DNA from: Alteromonas sp. M12
GTDB taxonomy: Bacteria; Pseudomonadota; Gammaproteobacteria; Enterobacterales; Alteromonadaceae
Assembly (NCBI RefSeq): GCF_037478005.1
Contig: NZ_CP144164.1
Span: forward strand, 1,116,001-1,180,000
Length of the DNA stretch: 64,000 nucleotides
Direction of reading: 5' to 3'
Shown: positions 46,974-56,292 of the stretch, in pieces
How the letters are laid out: each line of letters starts with the position of its first letter
Numbering within the stretch: position 1 is the stretch's first letter
Position numbers and translations under genes: made by a program
The notes under the pieces: generated by a model
What the model was told of the DNA's origin: nothing
The model's database searches: none
The model's input: only the letters and a program-made list of their open reading frames with translations

Positions 46974-48155
46974 TTAAAGGCTTGGTTCAGGTACTCTAAT
47001 CCAGCCTTCCATTAAGATCCTAGCACTGCGACTCATAACGGCTTTTTCAACTTGCCATTTACCCTGATTAAGCACCGCTTTTGCACCTACGCGCAATGTG
47101 CCTGATGGGTGACCAAAACATACAGATTCAAGCTCACCGCCGCCAGCGGCAAGATTGACTAAGGTGCCAGGAATGGCTGCGGCCGTGCCAATTGCTACTG
47201 CGGCTGTGCCCATCATCGCATGGTGAAGTTTGCCCATGGAAAGCGCTCGAACCGACAAATCGATTTCCGATTTTGCCACTGTTTTCCCACTTGAGGCCAG
47301 ATAATCAGCTGCTGGAGCCACAAAAGCGACCTTTGGCGTATGTTGCCGTTGTGCGGCTTGTTCAAGGGAATCAATCAAGCCCATTTTAAGTGCGCCGTGA
47401 GCACGAATTGTTTCGAACTTAACCAATGCATCGCTATTGCTGTTGATCACGTCTTGCAATTCAGTGCCTTGATAACCTAACTCTTGAGCATTCAAAAATA
47501 TCGTAGGTATTCCAGCATTGATAAGTGTTGCATTGAGCTTACCCACACCTGGAACATCCAATATTTCAGACACCTTACCGGTAGGGAACATGTCACCTTC
47601 ACCATCGGCAGGATCAATAAACTCAACAGGTATTTCAGCGGCAGGGAAGGTAACCCCGTCTAACTCAAAATCTCCGAGTTCTTGCACTTGACCATCACAC
47701 ATTGCTACATGAGCGATAATGGTTTTTTGGATATTAACCTGCCAAATTTTAATCGTAACAGACCCGTTTTTAACCAGCTTCTCGGCAGGTATTAAACCAG
47801 CGTGAATCGCGAAAGGTCCTACTGCTGCAGACAAGTTACCGCAGTTTCCAGACCAATCTACAAAGGCTTTGTCGATTGCCACTTGGCCAAACAAATAGTC
47901 AACATCATGATCAGCTTGTTGGCTTTTTGACACAATCACGGTCTTGCTGGTACTAGAGGTCGCGCCCCCCATTCCATCGGTTTGTTTGCCGTAGGGATCT
48001 GGGCTACCAATAGTACGTAGCAACAAGGCGTCGCGATAAGCGCCAGCTGTTTGCGCTTGCTCAGGCAGATCTGCAAGGTTAAAAAACACGCCTTTACTCG
48101 TTCCGCCGCGCATATAGGTGGCGGCAACCTTTATTTGTTGAGCAAAGCCACTCAT
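46974..48155 (-). CDS. prpF: 2-methylaconitate cis-trans isomerase PrpF
   Basis: 393-aa AcnD-accessory isomerase. The family N-terminus ATYMRGGTSKGVFF, the isomerase-fold DWSGNCGNLSAAVGPFAIH and the later GHPSGTLRVGA match PrpF. It converts the methylaconitate made by AcnD to the isomer that aconitase rehydrates to 2-methylisocitrate. It overlaps acnD by four bases and is the last gene of the operon. Confidence 0.95.
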   Translation of the reverse strand: MSGFAQQIKVAATYMRGGTSKGVFFNLADLPEQAQTAGAYRDALLLRTIGSPDPYGKQTDGMGGATSSTSKTVIVSKSQQADHDVDYLFGQVAIDKAFVDWSGNCGNLSAAVGPFAIHAGLIPAEKLVKNGSVTIKIWQVNIQKTIIAHVAMCDGQVQELGDFELDGVTFPAAEIPVEFIDPADGEGDMFPTGKVSEILDVPGVGKLNATLINAGIPTIFLNAQELGYQGTELQDVINSNSDALVKFETIRAHGALKMGLIDSLEQAAQRQHTPKVAFVAPAADYLASSGKTVAKSEIDLSVRALSMGKLHHAMMGTAAVAIGTAAAIPGTLVNLAAGGGELESVCFGHPSGTLRVGAKAVLNQGKWQVEKAVMSRSARILMEGWIRVPEPSL

Positions 48156-50749
48156 TGAGCTTGTCCTTCTGACTCCAAAAAGTCTTGAGCGAAACGTTGC
48201 AATACGCCACCGGCTTCATAAATAGACACTTCTTCTGCTGTGTCTAAACGGCAATTTACTGGGACTTCTATGGTTTCACCGCTAGTACGGGTTATTATCA
48301 AGGTTAGTGAAGCACCAGGTTGACGCTCGCCTTTCACATCGAAAAGCTCACTGCCATCGATATTCAGTGTTTTACGAGTCGTGCCAGCTTCGAATTCTAG
48401 CGGTAACACACCCATTCCAATTAAGTTGGTTCGGTGAATACGCTCAAACCCTTCAGCCACTATGACTTCTACACCAGCTAAACGAACCCCTTTGGCAGCC
48501 CAGTCTCGAGATGAGCCTTGCCCGTAGTCAGCTCCGGCAATAATAATTAATGGTTGTTTGCGTTGCATGTAGGTTTCAATGGCTTCCCACATCCGCACGG
48601 TTTGACCTTCAGGCTCAAGACGAGTTAACGAACCTTGTTTAACTTCACCGTTTTCGATCACCATTTCATTTAACAACTTAGGGTTAGCAAACGTTGCTCT
48701 TTGCGCAGTTAAATGGTCGCCCCTGTGAGTAGCATAGGAGTTAAAATCAACTTCGGGAACATCCATTGATAACAAATACTCTCCGGCTGCACTGTCTGCT
48801 AAAATCGCATTAGAAGGTGAAAGGTGATCTGTTGTTATGTTGTCACCAAGTACTGCCAAAGCGCGCATGCCTTTCATTGTGCGCTCTGCCGCCAAGGCAC
48901 CTTCCCAATATGGAGGGCGACGGATATAAGTACTCTTAGGACGCCATTCGTATAGCGGATCAATATCTTCGCCATAATCCACAGTCAAATCAAACATGGG
49001 ATCATACACTTTCTTAAATTGTTCTGGTTTTACGCTGCTGGCAACAATGGCATCGATTTCTTCATCGCTTGGCCAAATATCTTTTAAGGTAATCGGATTA
49101 CCTTGAGCATCAGTTCCGAGCACATCTTTTTCGATATCAAATCGAATCGTACCGGCAATAGCATAAGCTACCACTAGCGGCGGAGACGCTAGGAACGCTT
49201 GTTTTGCATAAGGATGAATACGGCCATCGAAGTTACGATTTCCAGAAAGTACCGCTGTGGAATATAAATCACGGTCGATAAGTTCTTTTTGAATTTTAGG
49301 ATCCAAGGCTCCACTCATACCGTTACAAGTTGTACATGCAAAACCAACAATACCAAAGCCTAACTGCTCAAGTTCAGGCAGTAGCTTGGCATCTTCCAAG
49401 TACAACTGAACCGCTTTTGAGCCCGGTGCTAAAGAGGTTTTTACCCATGGCTTGCGAGTGAGTCCAAGTTTGTTGGCATTTCTGGCAACCAGTCCTGCTG
49501 CGATAACATTGCGAGGATTACTGGTATTGGTACAACTTGTAATTGCAGCAATGATGACAGCGCCATCAGGCATTAAGTCACCGTCGTGCTCAACAATACC
49601 TGATATTCCTTGTGCCGCTAAATCAGCAGTAGATACACGGCGGTGTGGATTAGAAGGGCCCGCAATATTGCGACCAACTGAGGACAAGTTAAAGGTTAAT
49701 ACACGTTCGTATTTAGCATTTTTTAATGTGTCTGCCCACAAACCCGCTTGTTTGGCATAGTTTTCCACAAGTTGTACTTGTGCATCGTCCCGACCTGTTA
49801 GTTTAAGATAATCGATGGTTTTGTCATCGATATAAAACATCGCTGCAGATGCGCCAAATTCTGGGGTCATATTAGAGATAGTCGCACGATCGCCAAGGGT
49901 TAAATCCGATGCTCCTTCGCCGAAGAACTCTAAGTATGAGGAAACAACACGCTCTTTACGCAAGAATTCGGTAATCGCTAAAACAATATCGGTGGCAGTG
50001 ATACCAGGTTGACGTTTACCGGTAAGCTCTACGCCAATAATATCTGGCAGACGCATGTAAGATGCACGGCCTAACATCACACTTTCGGCTTCCAGTCCGC
50101 CGACACCTAATGCAATTACACCTAAGGCATCAACGTGAGGAGTGTGGCTATCTGTTCCAACAAGTGTGTCAGGGAAAGCAACGCCGTCTCTGGCATGCAC
50201 AACAGGCGACATTTTTTCCAAATTAATTTGGTGCATAATGCCGTTACCTGGCGGAATCACATCAATATTCTTAAAGGCTGTTTTGGTCCAGTTAATAAAG
50301 TGAAAGCGGTCTTCGTTTCTACGATCTTCAATGGCGCGGTTTTGTTCAAAGGCGTCAGGTTCAAAACCTGCATGCTCCACAGCCAAAGAGTGGTCAACTA
50401 TCAATTGAGTTGGGACCACAGGGTTTACTTTAGAAGGATCGCCACCTTTTAACGCAATAGCGTCACGGAGTCCGGCTAAATCTACCAATGCGGTTTGACC
50501 CAAGATATCGTGACACACTACTCGCGCTGGATACCACGGGAAATCAAGATCTTGTTTACGTTCGATTATTTGTTCTAGTGCAGCATTAAGTTTTTCAGGC
50601 TCACATCTACGAACTAAATTTTCTGCTAATACACGGGAAGTGTAGGGAAGGGTGTCATACGCCCCTGGTTTGATTGCGTCTACAGCTTCACGGGTGTCAA
50701 AAAAATCAAGTTTGGAACCAGGAAGGCGTTTTCTGTATTGAGTATTCAT
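48152..50749 (-). CDS. acnD: Fe/S-dependent 2-methylisocitrate dehydratase AcnD
   Basis: 865-aa aconitase-family enzyme. The 4Fe-4S cysteines lie in AITSCTNTSNP and FACTTCNGMSG. Aconitase stretches include LVGTDSHTPH, the swivel domain ALAVLGDNITTDHLSPSNAI and GADYGQGSSRDWAAKGV. It dehydrates 2-methylcitrate in the methylcitrate cycle and requires PrpF, which is the next gene. It replaces the cofactor-free PrpD found in enteric bacteria. Confidence 0.96.
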   Translation of the reverse strand: MNTQYRKRLPGSKLDFFDTREAVDAIKPGAYDTLPYTSRVLAENLVRRCEPEKLNAALEQIIERKQDLDFPWYPARVVCHDILGQTALVDLAGLRDAIALKGGDPSKVNPVVPTQLIVDHSLAVEHAGFEPDAFEQNRAIEDRRNEDRFHFINWTKTAFKNIDVIPPGNGIMHQINLEKMSPVVHARDGVAFPDTLVGTDSHTPHVDALGVIALGVGGLEAESVMLGRASYMRLPDIIGVELTGKRQPGITATDIVLAITEFLRKERVVSSYLEFFGEGASDLTLGDRATISNMTPEFGASAAMFYIDDKTIDYLKLTGRDDAQVQLVENYAKQAGLWADTLKNAKYERVLTFNLSSVGRNIAGPSNPHRRVSTADLAAQGISGIVEHDGDLMPDGAVIIAAITSCTNTSNPRNVIAAGLVARNANKLGLTRKPWVKTSLAPGSKAVQLYLEDAKLLPELEQLGFGIVGFACTTCNGMSGALDPKIQKELIDRDLYSTAVLSGNRNFDGRIHPYAKQAFLASPPLVVAYAIAGTIRFDIEKDVLGTDAQGNPITLKDIWPSDEEIDAIVASSVKPEQFKKVYDPMFDLTVDYGEDIDPLYEWRPKSTYIRRPPYWEGALAAERTMKGMRALAVLGDNITTDHLSPSNAILADSAAGEYLLSMDVPEVDFNSYATHRGDHLTAQRATFANPKLLNEMVIENGEVKQGSLTRLEPEGQTVRMWEAIETYMQRKQPLIIIAGADYGQGSSRDWAAKGVRLAGVEVIVAEGFERIHRTNLIGMGVLPLEFEAGTTRKTLNIDGSELFDVKGERQPGASLTLIITRTSGETIEVPVNCRLDTAEEVSIYEAGGVLQRFAQDFLESEGQAQ

Positions 50750-50778
50750 ATTTTTCTACCTTGCTATTGCGTGAGTAG

Positions 50779-50801
50779 AGTGGGCATTAGGAATGCCCAC
50801 T
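50779..50801. other. perfect intercistronic hairpin between prpC and acnD
   Basis: AGTGGGCATT and AATGCCCACT pair over a 3-base loop, 10 perfect pairs, in the 78-bp prpC-acnD gap and without a T tail in the transcribed direction. It looks like an mRNA processing or stabilising stem, which could set different levels of PrpBC and AcnD/PrpF. Confidence 0.7.
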
Positions 50802-50827
50802 TATTGATTGCCTGGAAAAGGAAAGTT

Positions 50828-51952
50828 CTATCGTTGTTTAATCGGAGTCACTTTACGTGGCTCTTCGCCGATATAATCCGCACTTGGTCTAATGATGCGG
50901 TTATTTGATCTTTGTTCCATCACATGTGCAGCCCAACCTGTTAAGCGAGAGCATACAAAAATCGGGGTAAACAATTTAGTTGGGATCCCCATGAAATGAT
51001 AGGCCGAAGCGTGGAAGAAGTCGGCATTACAGAACAGCTTTTTGCTATCCCACATAAACTCTTCACAAGCTACTGAGATGTCGTACAAGCTGGAATCGCC
51101 AAACTCTTTACCGAGTTTTTCAGACCAAGATTTGATGATCACATTACGAGGATCGGATTCACGATATATTGCATGACCGAAGCCCATGATTTTTTCTTTG
51201 TTGGCCAACATTTCAGCCATTTTAGCTTTGGCATCTTCAGGCGAACTGAATTTTTGAATCATATCCATGGCTGCTTCATTGGCACCACCATGCAATGGAC
51301 CACGCAATGTGCCAATCGCGCCGGTAATACATGAGAACATATCTGATAAGGTTGATGCACAGACGCGAGCCGTAAATGTAGAAGCATTAAACTCATGTTC
51401 TGCATACAAAATTAGCGACACGTCCATCACTCGGCGATGAAGTTCAGACGGATCTTGATCTGTTAATAACTTCAAAAAATGACCGGCGATTGAATCTTGA
51501 TTAGTGGTACATTCAATTTCCACATTGTCATGACTGTAGCGATACCAATAACACATTATTGCAGGGAAGGCGGCTAACAAACGATCCGCACTATCTTGTT
51601 GTTTACTAAAATCATCTTCAGGCTCTAAGTTACCTAAAAATGAACAACCGGTGCGCATCACATCCATAGGATGAGTATCAGCAGGGATTAACTTTAACAC
51701 TGCTTTTAAGGCGTCAGGCAAATCACGCTTTAACAGCAATCTGGCTTTATAATCTGCCAGTTGAGTTTCAGTGGGGAGTTCCCCTTTAAACAATAAATAA
51801 GCTACTTCTTCAAAGGTGGCGTTATCTGCTAAATCAGATACATCGTAACCGCGATAAGTTAAACCAGATCCTGATTTACCTACCGTGCACAATGCGGTTT
51901 CTCCTGCGCTTTGACCGCGAAGGCCCGCACCACTTAGTTTTTTGTCAACCAT
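50828..51952 (-). CDS. prpC: 2-methylcitrate synthase PrpC
   Basis: 374-aa citrate-synthase-fold enzyme. Family traits: GKSGSGLTYRGYDVSDLA, GPLHGGANEAAMDMIQ with catalytic His, MGFGHAIYRESDPRN with the second His, and the late SRLTGWAAHVMEQRSNNR. Length and early YRGYD motif fit the methylcitrate branch; its place between prpB and acnD confirms it. It condenses propionyl-CoA with oxaloacetate. Confidence 0.96.
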   Translation of the reverse strand: MVDKKLSGAGLRGQSAGETALCTVGKSGSGLTYRGYDVSDLADNATFEEVAYLLFKGELPTETQLADYKARLLLKRDLPDALKAVLKLIPADTHPMDVMRTGCSFLGNLEPEDDFSKQQDSADRLLAAFPAIMCYWYRYSHDNVEIECTTNQDSIAGHFLKLLTDQDPSELHRRVMDVSLILYAEHEFNASTFTARVCASTLSDMFSCITGAIGTLRGPLHGGANEAAMDMIQKFSSPEDAKAKMAEMLANKEKIMGFGHAIYRESDPRNVIIKSWSEKLGKEFGDSSLYDISVACEEFMWDSKKLFCNADFFHASAYHFMGIPTKLFTPIFVCSRLTGWAAHVMEQRSNNRIIRPSADYIGEEPRKVTPIKQR

Positions 51953-51987
51953 GATAGAGTCCTGTTTTATAAATGAAAAATATAGGG

Positions 51988-52866
51988 TTATTTATTTTTA
52001 CCTTGAGAGAAAAGACTATCTAATTTCTGCTCATAATCGTGATAACCAAGATAATCATAAAGATCCATGCGAGTTTGCATGCTATCTACAACGGCTTTTT
52101 GGTCACCATCTTTTAGTATTGAAGTGTAGACGGTTTCTGCTGCTTTATTCATCGCTCTAAAGGCACTCAACGGGTAAAGCACCATATCGGCTCCCCACTG
52201 CGCGAGTTGCTCTTTATTCCACAACTCAGTTTTACCAAATTCTGTGATGTTGGCTAAAATAGGCACGTCTAAAGCTTCTGAGAAAGCGCGGTAATGCTCT
52301 TCGGTTTGAATTGCTTCTGCAAAAATGCCATCAGCTCCGGCCGCAACATAGGCTTTAGCACGTTCGATTGCTGCCTCTAAACCTTCCTGTGCAAAAGAGT
52401 CTGTACGAGCCATAATGAAAAAGTCAGGGTCGGTACGGGCATCTACAGCTGCTATAATCCGATCAGTCATTTCTTCAATGGAAACAATCTCTTTGTTTGG
52501 TCTATGTCCACAACGTTTTTGTGCGACCTGATCTTCCATATGGACCGCTGCTGCTCCAGCTTTTTCCATATCTCTTATGGTTTTGGCAATGTTGAATGCG
52601 CCACCCCAACCGGTATCAATATCTACCAATAGTGGTAGGTCGCAAGCTGCAGTAATGCGTTGCACATCGACGATCACATCGTTAAGAGACGTCATGCCGA
52701 GGTCGGGTAGGCCGTAAGAAGCGTTTGCCACACCACCACCAGATAAATAAATAGCCTTGTGACCAATTTGCTTTGCCATCATGGCCGAATACGCGTTGAT
52801 AGTGCCAACAATTTGTAGTGGTTTGTTGTCAATCAATGCTTGTCTGAATTTTTTGCCTGGAGTCAT
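51988..52866 (-). CDS. prpB: 2-methylisocitrate lyase PrpB
   Basis: 292 aa, isocitrate-lyase superfamily. [21 protein letters not shown], the metal-binding [10 protein letters not shown], and the catalytic KRCGHR with Cys are all present. It splits 2-methylisocitrate into succinate and pyruvate. First enzyme gene after prpR. Confidence 0.96.
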   Translation of the reverse strand: MTPGKKFRQALIDNKPLQIVGTINAYSAMMAKQIGHKAIYLSGGGVANASYGLPDLGMTSLNDVIVDVQRITAACDLPLLVDIDTGWGGAFNIAKTIRDMEKAGAAAVHMEDQVAQKRCGHRPNKEIVSIEEMTDRIIAAVDARTDPDFFIMARTDSFAQEGLEAAIERAKAYVAAGADGIFAEAIQTEEHYRAFSEALDVPILANITEFGKTELWNKEQLAQWGADMVLYPLSAFRAMNKAAETVYTSILKDGDQKAVVDSMQTRMDLYDYLGYHDYEQKLDSLFSQGKNK

Positions 52867-52964
52867 AATTTCCTCTGTTTAACAATCGGTGAAGTTTGTA
52901 AACCTGAAGTGGGAATAATATATTTTGAGTTACGACGTCTTATTCCGAGCTCAGGTTAGTTACG

Positions 52965-53624
52965 TTACTGCAATTTCTTTTCAATATTATTTTTGGAATA
53001 CAAAATGTGTCGGCGCATTAACATTTCAGCTAATTCTCCATCGCGATTAGCTATCGCTTGAACAATGTGTTTATGTTCATCAAACGCCGTGGAGACTCTT
53101 GGTCCTGCCATACCTAATTGCACTCGATACATGCGAACCAGGTGATAAATGCCATTGATGAGCATTGAAATTAGATGTTCATTTTTGCTGCCAACAATAA
53201 TCCGGTAATGGAAGTCTACGTCACCCGCTTCTTGATAATATGACTGTCCTTCTTTTACTTCTTGAAAGTGTTCAGAAAGTAAAGATTCGAGCTCGTTCAC
53301 TTCTTGGTCAGTCATATTGGTAGCAGCCAAGCGGGCTGCCATTCCTTCAAGAGACTCTCGTACTTGATACAACTGAATTAACCCTTCAGGCGTCAACGAA
53401 ACAACCCTGGCACCAACATTTGCTTTGCGTTCAACTAAATGGCAGGTTTCCAAGCGGTTAATCGCTTCACGAACCACTGCTCGACTGACCGCATACTTTG
53501 TCGACAATTCTGTTTCACTCAGCTTGCTACCAGGTTGGATATCTCCTTCAACAATATCTTTGCGAAGTTGGAAAAAGGTTTTATCCGCTGATGTAACCGG
53601 TGATTCTGATAAAAAATTGACCAA
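52965..53624 (-). CDS. prpR: GntR-family (FCD) repressor of the prp operon
   Basis: 219 aa. Winged-helix domain (about 15-75: TFFQLRKDIVEGDIQPGSKL, AVSRAVVREAINRLE) followed by an FCD ligand domain (about 90-215). GntR-type PrpR, not the sigma54-dependent PrpR of enterics. The start codon is TTG at 53624: the frame has a stop at 53640-53642 and no ATG before the helix-turn-helix; GAAGAA lies six bases upstream. Two GTCGAC palindromes upstream are its likely operators, so it represses itself and the operon. The effector is probably a methylcitrate-cycle intermediate. Confidence 0.85.
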   Translation of the reverse strand: MVNFLSESPVTSADKTFFQLRKDIVEGDIQPGSKLSETELSTKYAVSRAVVREAINRLETCHLVERKANVGARVVSLTPEGLIQLYQVRESLEGMAARLAATNMTDQEVNELESLLSEHFQEVKEGQSYYQEAGDVDFHYRIIVGSKNEHLISMLINGIYHLVRMYRVQLGMAGPRVSTAFDEHKHIVQAIANRDGELAEMLMRRHILYSKNNIEKKLQ

Positions 53625-53647
53625 AAATTTTTCTTCATATTATCTGT

Positions 53648-53659
53648 AATGTCGACAAT
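53648..53659 (-). promoter_or_regulatory. PrpR-type operator 1, overlapping the -10 box
   Basis: AATGTCGACAAT, with core TGTCGACA (53650-53657). It overlaps the -10 element of the promoter read at 53657-53685, so a bound repressor would block RNA polymerase. Confidence 0.75.
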
Positions 53660-53685
53660 ATAGACCTATATGGACATTAATTCAA
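53657..53685 (-). promoter_or_regulatory. sigma70 promoter of prpR-prpBC-acnD-prpF
   Basis: On the minus strand, -35 TTGAAT (53680-53685), a 17-base spacer, and -10 TATATT (53657-53662). The transcription start would fall at about 53650, 25 bases before the TTG start of prpR. Confidence 0.75.
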
Positions 53686-53699
53686 CATTAAATCTTAAT

Positions 53700-53711
53700 A
53701 TTGTCGACAAT
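53700..53711. promoter_or_regulatory. PrpR-type operator 2 (perfect palindrome)
   Basis: ATTGTCGACAAT, a perfect 12-bp palindrome just upstream of the -35 box. The same motif is the operator of GntR-type PrpR in Shewanella, as I recall it. A half-site ATTGTCGT follows at 53743-53750. Confidence 0.8.
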
Positions 53712-53914
53712 GTGTGGTTGTTCGATTGGATCCGTTTTTTATATTGTCGTATTAGGAATCTCGGTAAGAGCTTAGAATGGATGTAATTTGTGGATAGACA
53801 ATTGAAAGTGCAAATTGGATAAGCTTGGTTCGACCAACCTTCTGCCGTGGATTGTTCGCAGAGGGCCAGTCGAGGTGTATCGTTATGCCAATGGTAATGA
53901 TTTAGTTAGCTGAA

Positions 53915-54106
53915 TTAAGCACCATAGCGGGGAGATTTGAGTGGTGCTAACAATAGATAAAATATCCACGCAAACCAGGAAATAAATATAACAGCTAATA
54001 ACCATGCAGCTTTTTCGCCTCCGCAGGTGCGGTTTGATGTGGCAATGGCCACAATGGGGATTAACCATAAACAAAAAATTATTAAGCCACATAAAAAAGT
54101 AAACAT
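53915..54106 (-). CDS. 63-aa two-helix membrane protein
   Basis: Two hydrophobic helices (about 3-22 and 36-56) with a short polar loop holding SNRTCGGEKAAW. The second helix, LLAVIFISWFAWIFYLLLAP, resembles the small Imm/PLDc_N-like membrane protein families, but it is too short to assign. AAGGAG seven bases upstream of the ATG supports expression. It is preceded by an overlapping alternate frame (53883-54092) with less protein character. Function unknown. Confidence 0.7.
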   Translation of the reverse strand: MFTFLCGLIIFCLWLIPIVAIATSNRTCGGEKAAWLLAVIFISWFAWIFYLLLAPLKSPRYGA

Positions 54107-54496
54107 CTATATTCTCCTTTTAACCCCAACCACAGTAACGGGGGGATTTACATTATTGATTTTTCTAACACTTGTCATTTCGCTTAATAGCAATTAGAGC
54201 AACATTTATTCCAAATAAAAAAGTTAATGAAATCAATTGGATGTGTTTTTTATTATGTTCGCATTCGATGTTTTTTGACTAAAAAGTGGTAATTTTGCCT
54301 AACTAAATTGCTTGTTCTATGAGATTAAGCGTTAGTCGTTCAAAACAAAGCTGTACAAAGGTGCAGACAATCGTTATTTCACTGATATACTCGGGCGTGT
54401 AATAAAAATGTAATTAAGTTATTGATGACTTAATGGTTAATTTGGCAATCGTTTGGACAAGGTGTTTCCGCTTCGTTTTGCTGTTTGGAACTATAT
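54107..54496. other. 390-bp divergent intergenic region
   Basis: AT-rich, between the small membrane protein and the HDOD-GAF gene. No gene, repeat or clear operator seen. Confidence 0.5.
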
Positions 54497-55960
54497 ATGC
54501 GTGAAAAGTCAAAGCTGACGTCAGATCAGTGGGTAGCGTTACTTGCCAAAGAAGAGTTACCAGCAATTACATCCATTGCCGGAATTTTAGATAAGTTCTC
54601 AAATGATGATAGATCATCTATTCCCAGCCTCAGTAAAGTCATACTGCACGATCAGGCGTTATCTTCCAGCTTATTAAAAGTGGCTAACAGTTCGAGTCGT
54701 TCGCCGGTGAAACGGGTGACTACTGTCTCTCGTGCTGCAATATTTCTAGGTATTCAATCAGTTAAAAACATTTGTTTAACTGCCAAGGTGTTGGAAGGTT
54801 TGTTGAATAGCAAACATCTTTCGCCAGCGGTCTACGAAAGGCTAATGAAATTAATGGCAAATGCATTTTTTGCTGGATTGCTGGCTAAAATGATGGTGCC
54901 TGAATACGATGAAAGTACCCAAGAAGAAGTGTATTTAGCGGCCATGATGTACAACATAGGCGAAACGTCATTTTGGAGTACCGGCAATCCTCTTACACGT
55001 CAGTTGATCCAAAAAGCGGGTATGCCAAAAATAGCATTTGAGCAATATTGCGCATCCACGGCAGGGATTAAATTTAAAGATTTGAGCGTAGGGCTTGCTC
55101 GCACCTGGAACTTGGGGGAGTTGCTGATCAAATCGTTAAATCAGCCACAAAGTCGCACCAAAGAGATGAATATCATTAGCTTATCCAATCAACTCAGTGA
55201 AGCGATTGGTTCTCCGCCTAAGAATAGGGCGAAATTTGATCATCTAATCAAAGACATTTGTGCACTGATCAATGTGGATGAACATAGACTAAAACTTAAG
55301 ATTGAGTCCACACGCAAACTGGCAGTTGAGTTGCTTGCATCTTACAACGCATCTGCTTTGGAAAGTTATATTAAACCTTTGCCCAAGCAGAAGGATTTTG
55401 GCGGATTACCAGCCCCTGTAGAACTTGCTAATTTGACCATCGAAGAGCAATTAATCATCAGCATCAAATCATTAAATGCGCTGACGAGAACCAGTCGTAG
55501 CATCAATGAATTCCTTACCCATACCTTACAATTATTATCACAAATATTTCATTTTCATCGCTGTGGTTTTTGGGTGTTTAGTCAAGATAAGCGTCAAATT
55601 GAATGTAGGCAGAGTGTCGACAGTGAAGGGGAGGCGGTGCGATTCCACTGTTCATTTCCTTTAACCGACTCACAGAACATTATGAGTTATGCCATTCAGC
55701 ATGCCGAAACTGTGTTTATCGAAAATTATCAGGATATTAAATGGCGTGATTATCTGACTTTTGAATCAGAACAGTTTATTGAAAATGGCTTACTGTGTTT
55801 ATCGCCAGTAAAAGTAAATTCGAAAGTAGTGGGGATGATAAGTGCGCAATTTTTTGACAAAGCAAGTTACTTCAGCGAAGAGGACTTTGCTCATTTTGAT
55901 TTAATCGCTGAGCAATTAAATCTTTGTTTATCCTATGTTTCCAAGCGACTTCAGTCTTAA
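54497..55960 (+). CDS. HDOD-GAF signalling protein
   Basis: 487 aa. An N-terminal HDOD domain (about 15-220: AILDKFSNDDRSSIPSLSKVI, NSSSRSPVKRVTTVSRAAIF), without metal-binding HD motifs, as in this regulatory family. A GAF domain follows (about 320-475: FHFHRCGFWVFSQDKRQIEC and YLTFESEQFIENGLLCLSPV). It probably senses a small ligand and acts on another signalling protein. The ATG at 54497 has GGA seven bases upstream; the preceding in-frame TTG at 54485 lacks a site. The first gene of a three-gene plus-strand run. Confidence 0.88.
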   Translation: MREKSKLTSDQWVALLAKEELPAITSIAGILDKFSNDDRSSIPSLSKVILHDQALSSSLLKVANSSSRSPVKRVTTVSRAAIFLGIQSVKNICLTAKVLEGLLNSKHLSPAVYERLMKLMANAFFAGLLAKMMVPEYDESTQEEVYLAAMMYNIGETSFWSTGNPLTRQLIQKAGMPKIAFEQYCASTAGIKFKDLSVGLARTWNLGELLIKSLNQPQSRTKEMNIISLSNQLSEAIGSPPKNRAKFDHLIKDICALINVDEHRLKLKIESTRKLAVELLASYNASALESYIKPLPKQKDFGGLPAPVELANLTIEEQLIISIKSLNALTRTSRSINEFLTHTLQLLSQIFHFHRCGFWVFSQDKRQIECRQSVDSEGEAVRFHCSFPLTDSQNIMSYAIQHAETVFIENYQDIKWRDYLTFESEQFIENGLLCLSPVKVNSKVVGMISAQFFDKASYFSEEDFAHFDLIAEQLNLCLSYVSKRLQS

Positions 55961-56292
55961 TTCAATGTCCGCTAAAACCTGTTGATATTAACCAGTAAAC
56001 TTAAACCGATAAGCCTAATCAATGAAACAGGGGCAATAAAAAAGTCATTGGCCAATAAAAAAGCCGTTAGCATTTACTGCTCACGGCCCGGGGAGATTCA
56101 ACAGTTCACTACGCTGTCATTATGTATGACGCGCAAAACCACCAAAAAGTTTAAAAAGTTTTCAACTTTTTTTTATTTAGTCCTTTCTCAAGTAAATATC
56201 AGTAAATTAAAATCAAAAAGATGCCATCAATTTGATTGCAATCTTTTGTGGAAGTCCTTATAGTTGAAAAAAACGTTACCGGAACTAACAAG
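55961..56292. other. 332-bp intergenic region with an unexplained minus-strand terminator
   Basis: Lies between two plus-strand genes. It contains the strong minus-strand terminator at 56057-56087 and an AT-rich symmetric hairpin AAAAAGTT-TTC-AACTTTTT at 56153-56171 with T tail on the plus strand. The 93-aa open frame at 55982-56263 has no protein character and is left out. Confidence 0.6.
56057..56087 (-). terminator. minus-strand terminator with no annotated gene upstream
   Basis: Minus-strand stem GCCGTGAGCA (56087 down to 56078), loop GTAAA, TGCTAACGGC, then six T (A at 56057-56062). Nine of ten pairs match. The genes on either side run on the plus strand, so this terminator points to an unseen short minus-strand transcript starting to its right, within about 56090-56290. 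Confidence 0.75.

Noticed and set aside
53883..54092. 69-aa frame overlapping the 63-aa membrane protein in another frame
   Set aside because: Its start lacks a ribosome site, whereas the 54106 start has AAGGAG; the hydrophobic pattern belongs to the other frame.
55982..56263. 93-aa open frame between the HDOD-GAF and WYL genes
   Set aside because: Overlaps the minus-strand terminator and the AT-rich hairpin, has no ribosome site, and its composition is like translated intergenic DNA.
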